DNA of 64,000 bases from Acinetobacter nosocomialis NIPH 2119 (GCF_000368085.1 NZ_KB849239.1:2518170-2582169); one strand, 5' to 3'; positions 49,255 to 59,892 are shown, numbered from the stretch's first letter. The notes: a model not told the origin generated them from the letters alone. Program-made: numbers and translations.

Positions 49255-49284
49255 AAAAAAGCCAGCCCGAAGGCTGGTTTTTTT
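49255..49284 (-). terminator. Terminator of gapN and the gluconate cluster
   Basis: A 13-bp stem with one wobble (49255-49267 with 49272-49284), ending in a UUCG-type tetraloop on the minus strand, 13 bases after the gapN stop. Confidence 0.88.
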
Positions 49285-49297
49285 AATCGTATATCAA

Positions 49298-50926
49298 TTA
49301 GAAAATAAAGTCGGTATTCACAAACTTCGAATAGTGCTCAGACACCATAGAAGCCAGCATACCTTTACTGTCATCAGTCTGTTTAGCCGCAATCATAGAG
49401 CGGATCGAGAATGCACGAAGCGCATCATGCACAGACAGTGTACCTTCTGCAGAATCTTTACGACCACCAAATGGGAATACATCAGGGCCACGCTGACATT
49501 GACAGTTGATGTTTACACGACAAACTTGATGTACCAGTGTATCGACCAAATGACCAATTTGCGCTGGGTCACTACCAAAGATACTCACCTGCTGACCATG
49601 ATCAGAAGTAGTGACATAATCCAATACAGTTTCAATATCATCATAAACAGCAACTGGTACCACTGGCCCAAACTGTTCTTCGCGATATAGTCTCATCCCC
49701 TCAGTCACTGGATAAACGACAGCTGGATAGAACATGGTTTTGCAGAATTCACCACCTTCCGGATTAACCACTTTAGCCCCTTTTGCCACAGCATCTTCAA
49801 TCACTTCAGTCATGTAGGCGGTACGGTGCATACCCGGTAACGGCGTAATAGAGACACCTTTTTCCCACGGCATACCTACTTTCAGTTTAGCCAGCTCAGT
49901 CGTTAAACGATTAACAAATTCATCGGCTATTGAGCGGTGTACCATCAGCATTTTCAAAGCAGTACAACGCTGACCATTGAATGACAATGCACCCAGTAGA
50001 CATTCTTTCACTGTCAGGTCTAAGTCAGCATCTGGCAGAATAATGGCTGCATTCTTCGCATCCAACCCCAGAATCGCACGCAGACGATGGGATTTTGGAT
50101 GTTGCTTTTTCAAATGATCAGCCACTTTACTAGAACCAATCAGTGCCAATACATTAATTTGCCCTGACGCTAATAAGTGAGGCACTACCAGAGAACCGGG
50201 TGCATAGATAGTATTGATTACGCCTTTTGGAAATGAATCTCGGAATGCCTCTAGCAATGGTTCAAATAGTAAAGTTCCAAATTGAGGTGGTTTAAAAATA
50301 ATGGTATTACCCATTAGCATAGCTGGGATGAGGGTTGCGAAGGTTTCATTCAGTGGGTAGTTGTATGGTCCCATACACAACACAACACCTAATGGAGTAC
50401 GACGAATTTGACCAATAGTACCTTCAGCAATTACAAAGCGAGAGTTAGCATTATCCAGATCTTTTAAAGCATCAATGGTTTGACGCATATAGGTAATAGT
50501 ACGATCAAACTCTTTCTCTGAGTCAGCCAAGCTCTTGCCAATTTCCCACATGATCAGCTTAATAATCAGATCTCGTTGCTCTACCATGCGCTGAATGAAA
50601 TTCTGCATACAAGCGATGCGCTCACCAACTTTCATCATTGGCCATTCGCCGCGACCATTGTTGTAAGCCCGTACTGCCGCTTCCAGAGCTTCATCACTTT
50701 CTTTTTCGCCCATGACTGGATAACTACCAAGTTCAACTTGCTGTAGGCTACCGTCAGACTGCTGAATCCAGATTGGAGATAATGTTTTCTTGGTTGGACC
50801 AGCCCATAGCTTCAACTCACCGTCCACCAGTGAGACACGTTGATGAATTTGAGATGGTAGACGTACACTTTCAGGAATACTGTCCACTACTGGAAATTTA
50901 TGCTGTAAATTATTTAACTGATTCAT
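49298..50926 (-). CDS. gapN: NADP-dependent non-phosphorylating glyceraldehyde-3-phosphate dehydrogenase (GapN-type ALDH)
   Basis: A 542-residue aldehyde dehydrogenase. The catalytic cysteine is in SFNGQRCTALK (Cys 321); EEQFGPVVPV and NINCQCQRGPDVFPFGG contain the QRGPD block characteristic of GapN. This identity fits the gluconate cluster: glyceraldehyde 3-phosphate from KDPG aldolase is oxidised straight to 3-phosphoglycerate, with NADPH formed. Odd: the usual ELGGK motif reads GLDAK, so the general-base glutamate position is Gly 287. The protein also has extra N-terminal residues. The start is placed at MNQLNNLQHKF; upstream in-frame codons reach 51004. It is the last gene of the leftward cluster. 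Confidence 0.8.
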   Translation of the reverse strand: MNQLNNLQHKFPVVDSIPESVRLPSQIHQRVSLVDGELKLWAGPTKKTLSPIWIQQSDGSLQQVELGSYPVMGEKESDEALEAAVRAYNNGRGEWPMMKVGERIACMQNFIQRMVEQRDLIIKLIMWEIGKSLADSEKEFDRTITYMRQTIDALKDLDNANSRFVIAEGTIGQIRRTPLGVVLCMGPYNYPLNETFATLIPAMLMGNTIIFKPPQFGTLLFEPLLEAFRDSFPKGVINTIYAPGSLVVPHLLASGQINVLALIGSSKVADHLKKQHPKSHRLRAILGLDAKNAAIILPDADLDLTVKECLLGALSFNGQRCTALKMLMVHRSIADEFVNRLTTELAKLKVGMPWEKGVSITPLPGMHRTAYMTEVIEDAVAKGAKVVNPEGGEFCKTMFYPAVVYPVTEGMRLYREEQFGPVVPVAVYDDIETVLDYVTTSDHGQQVSIFGSDPAQIGHLVDTLVHQVCRVNINCQCQRGPDVFPFGGRKDSAEGTLSVHDALRAFSIRSMIAAKQTDDSKGMLASMVSEHYSKFVNTDFIF

Positions 50927-51098
50927 TCTTCTTAATACCTTATTCTTTGTATATCTTTTTATATCTACCGAGCTTTCACTGTAATCAGGTCTTATTCGGG
51001 TCAATACTACTATTATTATCAGTACTCACCTTGCTTGAACCGTAGATGCAAGGTGAATATCTTAAGGCTGTGATAGTTTCGATATTTTCTAGATGAAT

Positions 51099-51611
51099 TT
51101 ACCCCCGACACACACTATCAGTCACCCCTAGCTTCTGGATGACTTGTTCAATGATCTGTTCTGGTGTGAGAGCAATATCAATTGCTATTGCCTCATTCAC
51201 ATCAGGTTCTTCTAATGTATCTAGTTGAGTTTGTAACAACGATGGGTCAAAAAAATGACCAGATCTTTCTGCAAGTCTTTGCTGTAATAGTTCAAAAGAA
51301 CCTTTTAGATATACAAACTTAACATTCTGGTCCTGCCCTCTTAAAATATCGCGATACATCCGCTTTAAAGATGAGCATGTAAACACAGCTGTTTCACCAT
51401 CTCTTTGTTTTGTTTCAATTGCCTGACGAATGGCTTGCAACCATGGCAAGCGATCTTCATCAGTTAAAGGAATACCTTGGCTCATCTTGCTTTTATTTGC
51501 AGCGGAATGAAGCGTATCGCCATCAAGAAACTCACAAGCCAAACGCTCTGATAACAACTCACCAATGAGGGTTTTCCCTGTTCCACAGACACCCATAGCT
51601 ATCACAATCAT
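51099..51611 (-). CDS. gntK: Gluconokinase
   Basis: A 170-residue P-loop kinase: GVCGTGKTLIGELLSERL (Walker A), FLDGDTLHSAANKSKMSQGIPLTDEDRLPWL, and FTCSSLKRMYRDILRG. It phosphorylates gluconate to 6-phosphogluconate, feeding Edd. It lies 17 bases after gntT and 172 bases before gapN. The family's normal length is about 170-175 residues. Confidence 0.95.
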   Translation of the reverse strand: MIVIAMGVCGTGKTLIGELLSERLACEFLDGDTLHSAANKSKMSQGIPLTDEDRLPWLQAIRQAIETKQRDGETAVFTCSSLKRMYRDILRGQDQNVKFVYLKGSFELLQQRLAERSGHFFDPSLLQTQLDTLEEPDVNEAIAIDIALTPEQIIEQVIQKLGVTDSVCRG

Positions 51612-51628
51612 GGATTACCTACCTCTAA

Positions 51629-52987
51629 TTACAAAACAGCGCTAAGCAACAATGTGAAAGACAAACCAAGTACTGAAATAATTGTTTCCAGTACAGACCA
51701 AGTCTTCAGTGTCTGCCCAACTGTCATTCCAAAATATTCTTTGATTAGCCAGAAACCAGCATCGTTTACATGCGAGAAAATTAATGATCCTGAACCTGTT
51801 GCTAATACTAAAAGTTCAGGTCTAACAACTACACCTGCCGCCGCCGCAATAGGTGCAACAATGCTACAAGCCGTAGCCATTGCAACAGTAGCCGAACCTG
51901 TAGCCAAGCGTATAAGAGCTGCAACAAGCCATCCTAACAACAATGGTGAAAGGTTTGCTTTTAAAGCAGTAGATACAATTTCATTAGAAATTCCACTGTC
52001 TCTTAAAATACCGCCAAAACCGCCACCAGCACCAACAATCAACAAAATACCGGCAATTGAAGCCAAGCACCCACCACAGAACTTTTCAATTTGTTCACGG
52101 TTGAAACCCTGCATGGTGCCGAAAGTAATAAAGCTGACCAAAACAGCAATAAGCAATGCAATATCAGAAGTACCAATAAAGCGTAATAACTCATTTGGAA
52201 AAGTTTTTGGAGCAAAGAAAACATCTGCCCAACTACCAACTAGCATCAATGCAACTGGCAGCATGATCGTAAATAAGGTAATCCCAAAACTTGGTAATTC
52301 ACGTGTCTTGTTAGCATCTGCTTCAACAAACTGCTTTGCTAAAGGATTATTTTCAGGCAATTTGACATATTTGTTGATCCATAATGCATACAATGGACCT
52401 GCAACAACCGCTGTCGGGACACCAACCAACAAACTGTACATAATAGTTTTACCGATGTCGGCGTGGTAAGCCTGCACCGCGAGCAAAGCTGCTGGATGTG
52501 GTGGAATCAACCCGTGTACGACCGATAAACCTGCAACCATAGGTAAACCTACAACCAACAATGATTTACCTGTGCGTTTAGCAATGTTGAAGGCAATTGG
52601 AATTAGAAGTACAAAACCGACTTCGAAAAATACGGGAAGCCCCACAATTAATGCAATGAACATCATGGCCCAGTGAATATGTTTTTCACCAAACCATTTA
52701 ATTAAAGTAATTGCTATTCGTTCCGCACCACCTGACTCGGCCATCATCTTGCCAAGCATGGTTCCTAGCGCAATCACAATCGCAAGGTGACCTAATGTTT
52801 TACCGGTACCAGCCTCATATGATTTAACGATCCCATCCATTGGCATGCCAACTGCAAGAGCTAAACCGAGAGAAACAATAATAAGAACTAAAAAGGGGTA
52901 AATTCTAAACTTCGCGATCATAACAATCAAAGCAAAAATCGCGATTAAAGTATAGATAAGCAACATGCCACCCTGAACGGTCTCCAT
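51629..52987 (-). CDS. gntT: Gluconate:H+ symporter
   Basis: A 452-residue GntP-family permease with about 12-14 hydrophobic segments. Hallmarks are LGTMLGKMMAESGGAERIA, GLPVFFEVGFVLLIPI, HGLIPPHPAALLA, LIVGAGGGFGGILRDSGI, and SHVNDAGFWLIKEYF. It imports gluconate across the inner membrane. ATG 52987 follows AAGGAG; a further-upstream in-frame codon at 53047 is unlikely. It sits between eda and gntK, with a 197-base gap to eda that includes a hairpin. Confidence 0.94.
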   Translation of the reverse strand: METVQGGMLLIYTLIAIFALIVMIAKFRIYPFLVLIIVSLGLALAVGMPMDGIVKSYEAGTGKTLGHLAIVIALGTMLGKMMAESGGAERIAITLIKWFGEKHIHWAMMFIALIVGLPVFFEVGFVLLIPIAFNIAKRTGKSLLVVGLPMVAGLSVVHGLIPPHPAALLAVQAYHADIGKTIMYSLLVGVPTAVVAGPLYALWINKYVKLPENNPLAKQFVEADANKTRELPSFGITLFTIMLPVALMLVGSWADVFFAPKTFPNELLRFIGTSDIALLIAVLVSFITFGTMQGFNREQIEKFCGGCLASIAGILLIVGAGGGFGGILRDSGISNEIVSTALKANLSPLLLGWLVAALIRLATGSATVAMATACSIVAPIAAAAGVVVRPELLVLATGSGSLIFSHVNDAGFWLIKEYFGMTVGQTLKTWSVLETIISVLGLSFTLLLSAVL

Positions 52988-53184
52988 GTGACACTTTCTC
53001 CTTGGAATAATGCTATCTAGGCATACTGCCCAAACGAAGCTCTTCAACCAGAGATATACTCATTGTTGAAGCACTCATTTTTTATATTTTGTATGACTGG
53101 CATCCGCCAGTCACCGCATCACAAAAAATCTAAAGCACCTAAAAGATACTTTAGATTTTCAAACCACAATTACTTTCGTAAAAC
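52988..53184 (-). promoter_or_regulatory. eda-gntT gap with an 8-bp perfect hairpin
   Basis: TGACTGGC (53094-53101) pairs with GCCAGTCA (53106-53113) around ATCC. No U-run follows on the minus strand, so this is more likely an RNA-processing or stability element or an operator than a terminator. Confidence 0.45.
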
Positions 53185-53805
53185 TCACAACTGACTTGCA
53201 ATTTGGGCTAAACGGGTAATTTCAGCCCAATCTTGTGCAGCGACAACAGGTTTAGGTGTTAACCATGACCCACCTACACACACGACATTAGGTTGCTTCA
53301 AGAAATCTGGAGCTGACTCCGCTGTAATTCCACCTGTAGGACAAAAACGTAAGTTTGGAAATGGCCCATAAAATGCTTTTAGCATCTCTACACCACCAGC
53401 CTGTTGAGCAGGGAAAAACTTCACAATGTCGTAACCCAATTCAATCGCTTGAATAAGATCACTCGGTGTCATTACCCCTGGTAAAAGAGGCAAGCCCGCA
53501 TCTTGCGCAGCCAGATGCAAGTCCTTAGTCAAACCCGGAGATACCCCGAATTTAGCGCCTGCTTTTTTAGCTTGAGCACAATGCTCAGGCTTAGTAATCG
53601 TTCCTACGCCCACCACAATGTCATCTGCTAACTGAGACGCTCGCTCAATAGCAGCCAAACCAGCAGCGGTACGTAAAGTAATTTCCAGTACTTTTACACC
53701 ACCAGCATGCAACGCACGTGATACATGCTCACCTTGTTCAGCAGAATCAAAAGCCAACACTGGAATTACTGGGCCTAATTTGACAACATCTTCAATCTTG
53801 CTCAT
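53185..53805 (-). CDS. eda: KDPG aldolase (2-dehydro-3-deoxyphosphogluconate aldolase)
   Basis: A 206-residue class I aldolase. LEITLRTAAGLAAIERA carries the catalytic glutamate; YDIVKFFPAQQAGG has the Schiff-base lysine; FCPTGGITAESAPDFLKQPNVVCVGGSW forms the phosphate-binding end. It splits KDPG to pyruvate and glyceraldehyde 3-phosphate. The start is set at MSKIEDV (53805), with AAGGAA 11 bases earlier; it lies 20 bases after edd. The same enzyme may act on 4-hydroxy-2-oxoglutarate. Confidence 0.95.
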   Translation of the reverse strand: MSKIEDVVKLGPVIPVLAFDSAEQGEHVSRALHAGGVKVLEITLRTAAGLAAIERASQLADDIVVGVGTITKPEHCAQAKKAGAKFGVSPGLTKDLHLAAQDAGLPLLPGVMTPSDLIQAIELGYDIVKFFPAQQAGGVEMLKAFYGPFPNLRFCPTGGITAESAPDFLKQPNVVCVGGSWLTPKPVVAAQDWAEITRLAQIASQL

Positions 53806-53825
53806 TACTTTGTAATTCCTTCGTC

Positions 53826-55679
53826 TCAAATATGCGCTTGTGGCTCTTCGCCAACAAGTGCACCAAACACAGATGCACCATGCTCAGCAGGCGCTGCTGC
53901 TGCACGGAATACACCAAATAATTCACGTCCAAAACCGACTTCGTTTTCAGCCTGATGTTCTGGCTGTGCAACAGGGCGTGACTGCCAAGTTTGTTCATCT
54001 AACTCAATATCGAGTACGCCAGCTTCAGCATCAATGATTAACATATCTCCGGTTTGAACTTTTCCAATCGGGCCGTTTAATAACGCTTCTGGAGACAAAT
54101 GAATGACTGCCGGTACTTTGCCTGAAGCACCAGACATACGGCCATCAGTCACTAATGCAACATGGAAACCTTGATCTTGTAAAACACCCAACACAGGCGT
54201 TAAACGGTGTAATTCAGGCATACCATTCGCACGAGCACCTTGGAAACGAACCACCGCAATAAAGTCTCGGTGTAATTCACCACGATCAAACGCCGCTTGT
54301 ACCGCTTCTTGCGAGTCAAATACGATTGCTGGTGCTTTCACTTTACGGTGCTCTGGCGCAACCGCAGAAATTTTAATAACACCACGGCCAAGGCGACCTT
54401 GCATTAAGCGCAAGCCACCATCTGGCTGAAACGGCGCATCAATACTACGGAGTACTTTGTCATCAAGGCTTTGAACCACACCGTCAACCCAAGTGAGCTG
54501 ACCGTCAATCAATTTCGGTTCTTTAGTGTAGTGCTGTAAACCTTTACCAGCGACGGTCGTCACATCGTTATGTAGTAAACCAGCCTCAAGTAAGTTACGG
54601 ATAAGGAATGCCACCCCACCCGCTGCTTGGAAATGGTTTACATCGGCTTTACCATTTGGATAGATTTTTGCGAGCAATGGAACAACAGCAGACAACTCAT
54701 CAAAGTCATCCCAGTCAATTAAGATGCCAGCCGCACGTGCAATCGCAATAAGATGTAAGGTATGGTTGGTTGAACCGCCTGTAGCCAGTAAAGCTACAAT
54801 GCCATTGATAATGGCTTTTTCATCAATAACATGACCAATCGGCGTATAGTTACCACGCTCAGCAGTTAGGTCGAGTACACGCTTAGCAGCTTCGGCAGTA
54901 AGCGCGTCACGTAGTGGTGTGTGAGGATGAACAAATGCAGCACTTGGCAAATGTAAACCCATCACTTCCATCAACATTTGGTTACTATTGGCAGTACCAT
55001 AGAATGTACATGTGCCCTGCCCATGATATGCAGCCGACTCAGCTTCAAGTAAGGCATCGCGACCTACTTGGCCTGTAGCGAATTGCTGGCGGATTTTAGC
55101 TTTATCATCATTCGATAAACCGCTGCTCATTGGACCTGCGGGTACAAAAATAGTTGGTAGATAACCAAACTGTAAAGCACCAATTAGCAAGCCTGGCACA
55201 ATCTTATCGCATACTCCGAGACACAATGCGGCATCGAACATGTTATGGGAAAGTGCAATCGCAGTCCCCATCGCAATGGTTTCACGTGAAAATAGTGATA
55301 ATTCCATACCAGCATTACCTTGAGTAATACCATCACACATTGCCGGTACACCGCCCGCAAACTGTGCAACACCACCATTTTCACGTGCAGCTGTTTTTAT
55401 AATGTCAGGGAATGTTTTATATGGGGCATGTGCTGAAAGCATTTCATTATATGAAGACACAATGCCAATATTTGGTTCACGGCCAACTTTAATAATTAAT
55501 TTTTCATTATCTTCCATGCCGGCAAATCCATGAGCCAGATTGGCACATGAAAGTGCTCCACGAGCTGGAAATTTGCCTTGAGCATGTTCAATACGTTGTA
55601 AATATGCAGAACGAGTTTTTTGGCTACGCGCAATTACACGTTCGGTAACTTTTGCCAATATTGGATTCGGCAAGTCCAT
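53826..55679 (-). CDS. edd: 6-phosphogluconate dehydratase
   Basis: A 617-residue IlvD/Edd-family dehydratase. [22 protein letters not shown], the iron-sulfur motif [53 protein letters not shown] and [21 protein letters not shown] are conserved, and the SCANLAH, MCDG and GVCDK cysteines form the cluster. It dehydrates 6-phosphogluconate to KDPG, the first committed Entner-Doudoroff step. ATG 55679 follows AGGAGCG. It is the first gene of the edd-eda-gntT-gntK-gapN cluster. Confidence 0.96.
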   Translation of the reverse strand: MDLPNPILAKVTERVIARSQKTRSAYLQRIEHAQGKFPARGALSCANLAHGFAGMEDNEKLIIKVGREPNIGIVSSYNEMLSAHAPYKTFPDIIKTAARENGGVAQFAGGVPAMCDGITQGNAGMELSLFSRETIAMGTAIALSHNMFDAALCLGVCDKIVPGLLIGALQFGYLPTIFVPAGPMSSGLSNDDKAKIRQQFATGQVGRDALLEAESAAYHGQGTCTFYGTANSNQMLMEVMGLHLPSAAFVHPHTPLRDALTAEAAKRVLDLTAERGNYTPIGHVIDEKAIINGIVALLATGGSTNHTLHLIAIARAAGILIDWDDFDELSAVVPLLAKIYPNGKADVNHFQAAGGVAFLIRNLLEAGLLHNDVTTVAGKGLQHYTKEPKLIDGQLTWVDGVVQSLDDKVLRSIDAPFQPDGGLRLMQGRLGRGVIKISAVAPEHRKVKAPAIVFDSQEAVQAAFDRGELHRDFIAVVRFQGARANGMPELHRLTPVLGVLQDQGFHVALVTDGRMSGASGKVPAVIHLSPEALLNGPIGKVQTGDMLIIDAEAGVLDIELDEQTWQSRPVAQPEHQAENEVGFGRELFGVFRAAAAPAEHGASVFGALVGEEPQAHI

Positions 55680-56440
55680 GCTGGACGCTCCTGTACAACC
55701 GGATAAGCCGGAACAATAAAAATAGACCAAATGATATATTTCATCATCATTTGATAAGGGGGAGGAACAATATTATTAAGGCAAAAAGCGACATGCAAGC
55801 CCTAGACAACTTTACGGTAATACCTGAGCATGAGTATTAAATACAAATTATGTTTAAGTTTTAAACAAGAAGCTGGTTTTATTTTTGACTATATTTACCT
55901 ATATATTAGCCACTAATAACTATGAGAAAATTCTCATAATATCAAAGCAATAAAATATCTTTATAAATGTATTAACACAGTTTTTTTATACTAAATTTTA
56001 TAATAAAAATGTTTATGATTTATTCATTTTAACCTATATATAGACGATTAAATCTTAATTTCATTTACGTATATTATTTGTAATATATTCATCGAGCTTG
56101 ATTAAAATAACAGCACTTCTTTTTCTTAAAAAAATTATACCAAATAGTTGAAAATTACATTAAATACAAATTTACTCTTCATAAATATATACAAAAAACT
56201 GTTTAATTCATCTACAAAAAATAAATGAATACAGTGGTTAAGCTTTATACTGAACAAATATTAGTTATAAAAAATTTAATGGTCGATAGTGCTTAAGTCT
56301 AATGGGCTAAAGTCTATCTTGGACAGAAAAACAACACATGTTAAAACATCACAACCTGCTCTTAGTGCATATTGCAATTAATGCCTTTTGATCAGGAAGT
56401 TAGGAAAACTATTTTTAAATCAGGACTTGGGTATTTCAAC
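55680..56440. promoter_or_regulatory. Divergent AT-rich region between edd and ackA
   Basis: 761 bases with no supported gene. About 50 bases upstream of edd a perfect inverted repeat CAAATGAT-N10-ATCATTTG (55728-55753) makes a good operator candidate; CCGG-ATAAG-CCGG lies at 55699-55711. The rest (about 55840-56340) is low-complexity AT-rich sequence. The edd and ackA promoters must lie here, but I cannot place them. Confidence 0.45.
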
Positions 56441-57643
56441 GTGGCTACATCAGTATTAGTTATTAATTGCGGTTCTTCATCTATTAAATACGCACTGGTT
56501 TCAGAGCGTCGTGAAGATCGTATTTATGGTTTAGCAGAAAACTTAGGGGCAGCTGATGCTCGTATTAAAGGAATTACAGTCGGTGGAGAACCGCTAGAGC
56601 TTTCAATTCCCTATGCTGACCACGCCAAAGCTTTAGAAACCTTACTTGCACGTCTTGCAAACTATAAACCTCAAGCAATCGGTCATCGTGTCGTACATGG
56701 TGGAAGTCTTACTAAAGCTGAATTACTCACCCCTGAAATTATAGAACGTATTCGTTCAGCCACGCCTCTTGCCCCGCTTCATAACCCTGCTCACTTAATT
56801 GGGATTGAAGCAACAATGCGCCTATTTCCTGAATTGCCTCAAGTTGCCGTATTTGACACCGCATTCCATCAAACCATGCCTGCGCATGCATACCGTTATG
56901 CAATTCCGAAATTTTTATATGAAGACCATAACGTTCGCCGCTATGGCTTCCACGGCACAAGCCATGCTTATGTGTCTGACCGCGGCAGTGAGCTGGCTGG
57001 AAATTTCCAAAAAGGTGGTTGGCTAACAGCACACTTGGGCAATGGTAGCTCGACTTGTGCAGTATGGAATGGACAAAGTGTTGATACTTCTATGGGCCTT
57101 ACTCCGCTTGAAGGCGTTGTAATGGGAACCCGTAGTGGTGATGTCGACCCAAGCTTACACAGCTTCCTTGCAAAAAACCTTGGCTGGGACTTAGCGAAAA
57201 TAGACAAAGTTTTAAATAACGAAAGTGGATTACTTGGCTTATCACAACTTTCTAACGATATGCGTACAGTGATTGAAGCTTCTGAAAACGGCAACGAGGA
57301 TGCTCGCCTTGCAATAGAAGTATTTAGCTATCGCCTTGCAAAATCACTTGCTGCCTTAAGTTGTGGTTTACCAAGTATTGATGGTCTGATCTTCACAGGT
57401 GGTATCGGTGAGAACTCTGCTTATATTCGTGAAAAAACTCTAGCTTATTTACCTCACTTCGGTTTACAGCTCGATAAAGATCAAAATAACAACTTAAAAC
57501 GTGGTACAGAAGGCCGTATCGATAGTGGTACAGGTCCACAAATCTGGGTGATTCCAACCGATGAAGAAGGCCGAATTGCTAAAGAAACTCGTCAGGTTGT
57601 AGACGTTTTACCAAATACATCTCCTGAAGTTAGCCTTGCTTAA
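56441..57643 (+). CDS. ackA: Acetate kinase
   Basis: A 400-residue ASKHA kinase. [81 protein letters not shown] and FTGGIGENS are all present. It interconverts acetate and acetyl phosphate with ATP. The GTG at 56441 gives the standard length ([13 protein letters not shown]), although its ribosome-binding site is weak; an ATG at 56372 would add 23 residues without family support. It precedes pta by 43 bases and is divergent from the gluconate cluster. Confidence 0.93.
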   Translation: MATSVLVINCGSSSIKYALVSERREDRIYGLAENLGAADARIKGITVGGEPLELSIPYADHAKALETLLARLANYKPQAIGHRVVHGGSLTKAELLTPEIIERIRSATPLAPLHNPAHLIGIEATMRLFPELPQVAVFDTAFHQTMPAHAYRYAIPKFLYEDHNVRRYGFHGTSHAYVSDRGSELAGNFQKGGWLTAHLGNGSSTCAVWNGQSVDTSMGLTPLEGVVMGTRSGDVDPSLHSFLAKNLGWDLAKIDKVLNNESGLLGLSQLSNDMRTVIEASENGNEDARLAIEVFSYRLAKSLAALSCGLPSIDGLIFTGGIGENSAYIREKTLAYLPHFGLQLDKDQNNNLKRGTEGRIDSGTGPQIWVIPTDEEGRIAKETRQVVDVLPNTSPEVSLA

Positions 57644-57686
57644 TTACAGAAGTCAAAGAACGTTATTCATTTATTTATAGGTTTAT

Positions 57687-59831
57687 ATGAATACAATTTT
57701 ATTAATTCCTACAGGTGAAGGGGTTGGTTTAACCTCTGCCTGTTTAGGTATGATTTATGCACTTGATTGTAATGGGATTAAAGCAGGCTTTTTAAAACCA
57801 TTTTCTCAGGTAGATCAAGAAAATTTAGACCGGACCACCTCTTTATTTGGCCACTTATTTCAAGGTAAAACCGTTCAATCCATTTCTCATGAAAAGCTAA
57901 CCCAACGCATTGCGGCTGGCGAAGTCGATGAACTACTTGAAGAAGCGGTAAGTCTTCATCGCAGTATTGCAGCAGACAATAATGTAATTATTGTTGAAGG
58001 CTTATTGCCAAATGGGCAAGATCATTTTGCTAGTGAACTTAATGCAAGCCTTGCTCAAGCCCTAGATGCAGAAGTAGTTTTGGTAAGCACAGCAGATATT
58101 CAAAACCCACGTAAAACAGCAGAGAAAGTTGAAGCACACTTACGTCAATTTGGTGGTGCAACCTCTAATCGAACAGCGGGTGTACTCTTTATGCGTACAC
58201 GTGGGTTATCTGAGGAAACAGCGCAAATACCTGTCGCATTTGATCCGTCACTACGCCCAACCGAAGACATCGCAAAATTTACGACAGAACTGCAAAAATA
58301 CAATCGCTACTTTGGATCAAACGATTTACCAATTATTGGTTTAGTCCCATTTAGTAATACCTTAAGTGTACCTAGAACTTTAGACATCGCGAACGTGATT
58401 GATGGTCAATGGGTACATCAAGGCGAAGCGAAAACACGTCGTATTTTGCACTCAAGTTTAATTGCTTCAAGTATTGAATATGAACTTAATAAATTCATTG
58501 CAGGCGAGCTGATTATTAGTGCATCTGAACGTACCGATGTATTACTTGCAAGTAGTTTAGCAACCAGTAATGGTATTCCACTGGCAGGCTTGGTGTTGAC
58601 GGAACGCGAAGTCCCTGCTCCTGAGCTTTTAGAGTTCTGCCAAAGTGCTATCAAACAAGGGTTGCCAATTTTACATACCCGTTTAAACACACTGGAAACA
58701 GCACAGCGCTTATCCGATTTTGGTAATGAAATTCCAACCGATGACACTGAGCGTGCCGAGCAAGTGACTCGTTTTGTTTCAAGTCATATCGATGTCGAAT
58801 GGCTTAAACAACACAGTAATAACGGAGCAACTCCACGTCTTTCTCCTTCTGCATTCCGTCATGAGTTGGTACAAAAATCGATTGCAGCAAAAAAACGGAT
58901 TGTCCTACCTGAAGGCGATGAACCACGCACTATTGAAGCTGCTGCTATATGTCAGGCTCGTGGTATTGCGCATTGTATTTTGTTAGCAAAACCAGATGCG
59001 GTACAAGACGTTGCAAAAGCACGCGGTATTGAATTACCAGCAGATTTGGAAATTATTGATCCGGACAGCATTCGTAATCAATATGTTGCACCTATGGTTG
59101 AACTCCGCAAAGGCAAACTCAATGAGTTACAAGCCAAAGATCAATTACAAGACACCGTAGTTCTTGGCACCATGATGCTGGCGCTAGATCATGTAGATGG
59201 TTTGGTTTCAGGTGCAGTTCACACCACGGCTAACACCGTGCGCCCTGCTTTTCAGCTGATTAAAACCGCACCTTCTTACTCTTTAGTTTCGTCCATATTC
59301 TTTATGCTTTTACCAGATGAAGTATATGTTTACGGTGACTGTGCAATTAACCCAGACCCTACAGCCGACCAACTTGCTGAAATTGCGATTCAGTCTGCTG
59401 ACTCTGCAAAAGCGTTTGGAATTGACCCACGTATTGCCATGATCAGCTATTCAACTGGTACGTCTGGAACAGGTGCGGATGTTGAGAAAGTACAGCAAGC
59501 GACTCAAATTGCACAGCAACGCCGTCCTGATTTACTAATTGACGGTCCACTCCAATATGATGCAGCTTCCGTTGAAAGTGTCGGACGCCAAAAGGCACCG
59601 AATTCACCTGTAGCTGGCCGTGCCAATGTATTTATTTTCCCTGACTTAAATACAGGTAACACGACCTATAAAGCAGTACAACGTGCAGCAAATGTAGTCA
59701 GCGTTGGACCAATGCTGCAAGGTCTAAACAAGCCAGTCAATGACTTGTCTCGTGGTGCTTTAGTAGATGATATTGTCTTTACTATTGCCTTAACAGCAAT
59801 TCAGGCAGAACAACAGGCTGCTGCGAAATAA
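57687..59831 (+). CDS. pta: Phosphate acetyltransferase
   Basis: A 714-residue long-form Pta: an N-terminal P-loop-like domain (LLIPTGEGVGLTSACLGMIYALD), a middle DRTGG domain, and the C-terminal acetyltransferase (residues about 390-714) with VLPEGDEPRTIEAAAICQARGIA, DGLVSGAVHTTANTVRPAFQLIKTAPS and the active-site region MISYSTGTSGTGADVEKV and QYDAASVESVGRQKAPNSPVAGRANVFIFPDLNTGN. It makes acetyl phosphate from acetyl-CoA, and works with AckA for acetate production or assimilation. Confidence 0.96.
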   Translation: MNTILLIPTGEGVGLTSACLGMIYALDCNGIKAGFLKPFSQVDQENLDRTTSLFGHLFQGKTVQSISHEKLTQRIAAGEVDELLEEAVSLHRSIAADNNVIIVEGLLPNGQDHFASELNASLAQALDAEVVLVSTADIQNPRKTAEKVEAHLRQFGGATSNRTAGVLFMRTRGLSEETAQIPVAFDPSLRPTEDIAKFTTELQKYNRYFGSNDLPIIGLVPFSNTLSVPRTLDIANVIDGQWVHQGEAKTRRILHSSLIASSIEYELNKFIAGELIISASERTDVLLASSLATSNGIPLAGLVLTEREVPAPELLEFCQSAIKQGLPILHTRLNTLETAQRLSDFGNEIPTDDTERAEQVTRFVSSHIDVEWLKQHSNNGATPRLSPSAFRHELVQKSIAAKKRIVLPEGDEPRTIEAAAICQARGIAHCILLAKPDAVQDVAKARGIELPADLEIIDPDSIRNQYVAPMVELRKGKLNELQAKDQLQDTVVLGTMMLALDHVDGLVSGAVHTTANTVRPAFQLIKTAPSYSLVSSIFFMLLPDEVYVYGDCAINPDPTADQLAEIAIQSADSAKAFGIDPRIAMISYSTGTSGTGADVEKVQQATQIAQQRRPDLLIDGPLQYDAASVESVGRQKAPNSPVAGRANVFIFPDLNTGNTTYKAVQRAANVVSVGPMLQGLNKPVNDLSRGALVDDIVFTIALTAIQAEQQAAAK

Positions 59832-59860
59832 TTAATATCATTTAATCTTTTCTACCTCTC

Positions 59861-59892
59861 GCCATTTGATATCCGCTCAAATGGCTTTTTTT
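59861..59892 (+). terminator. Terminator of ackA-pta
   Basis: A 9-bp stem (59861-59869 with 59877-59885) followed by T7, 30 bases after the pta stop. Confidence 0.85.

Noticed and set aside
51654..52469. Rightward 271-residue open frame inside gntT
   Set aside because: It lies fully antisense to a complete GntP permease; composition is that of reversed membrane-protein codons.
55990..56110. HexR-type site (TGTA...TACA) upstream of edd
   Set aside because: TGTAATATATTCA near 56088 matches only one half of the pattern.
55840..56340. Small gene or RNA in the edd-ackA gap
   Set aside because: The sequence is low-complexity and AT-rich; no open frame with a start signal and no strong stem beyond the operator-like repeats.
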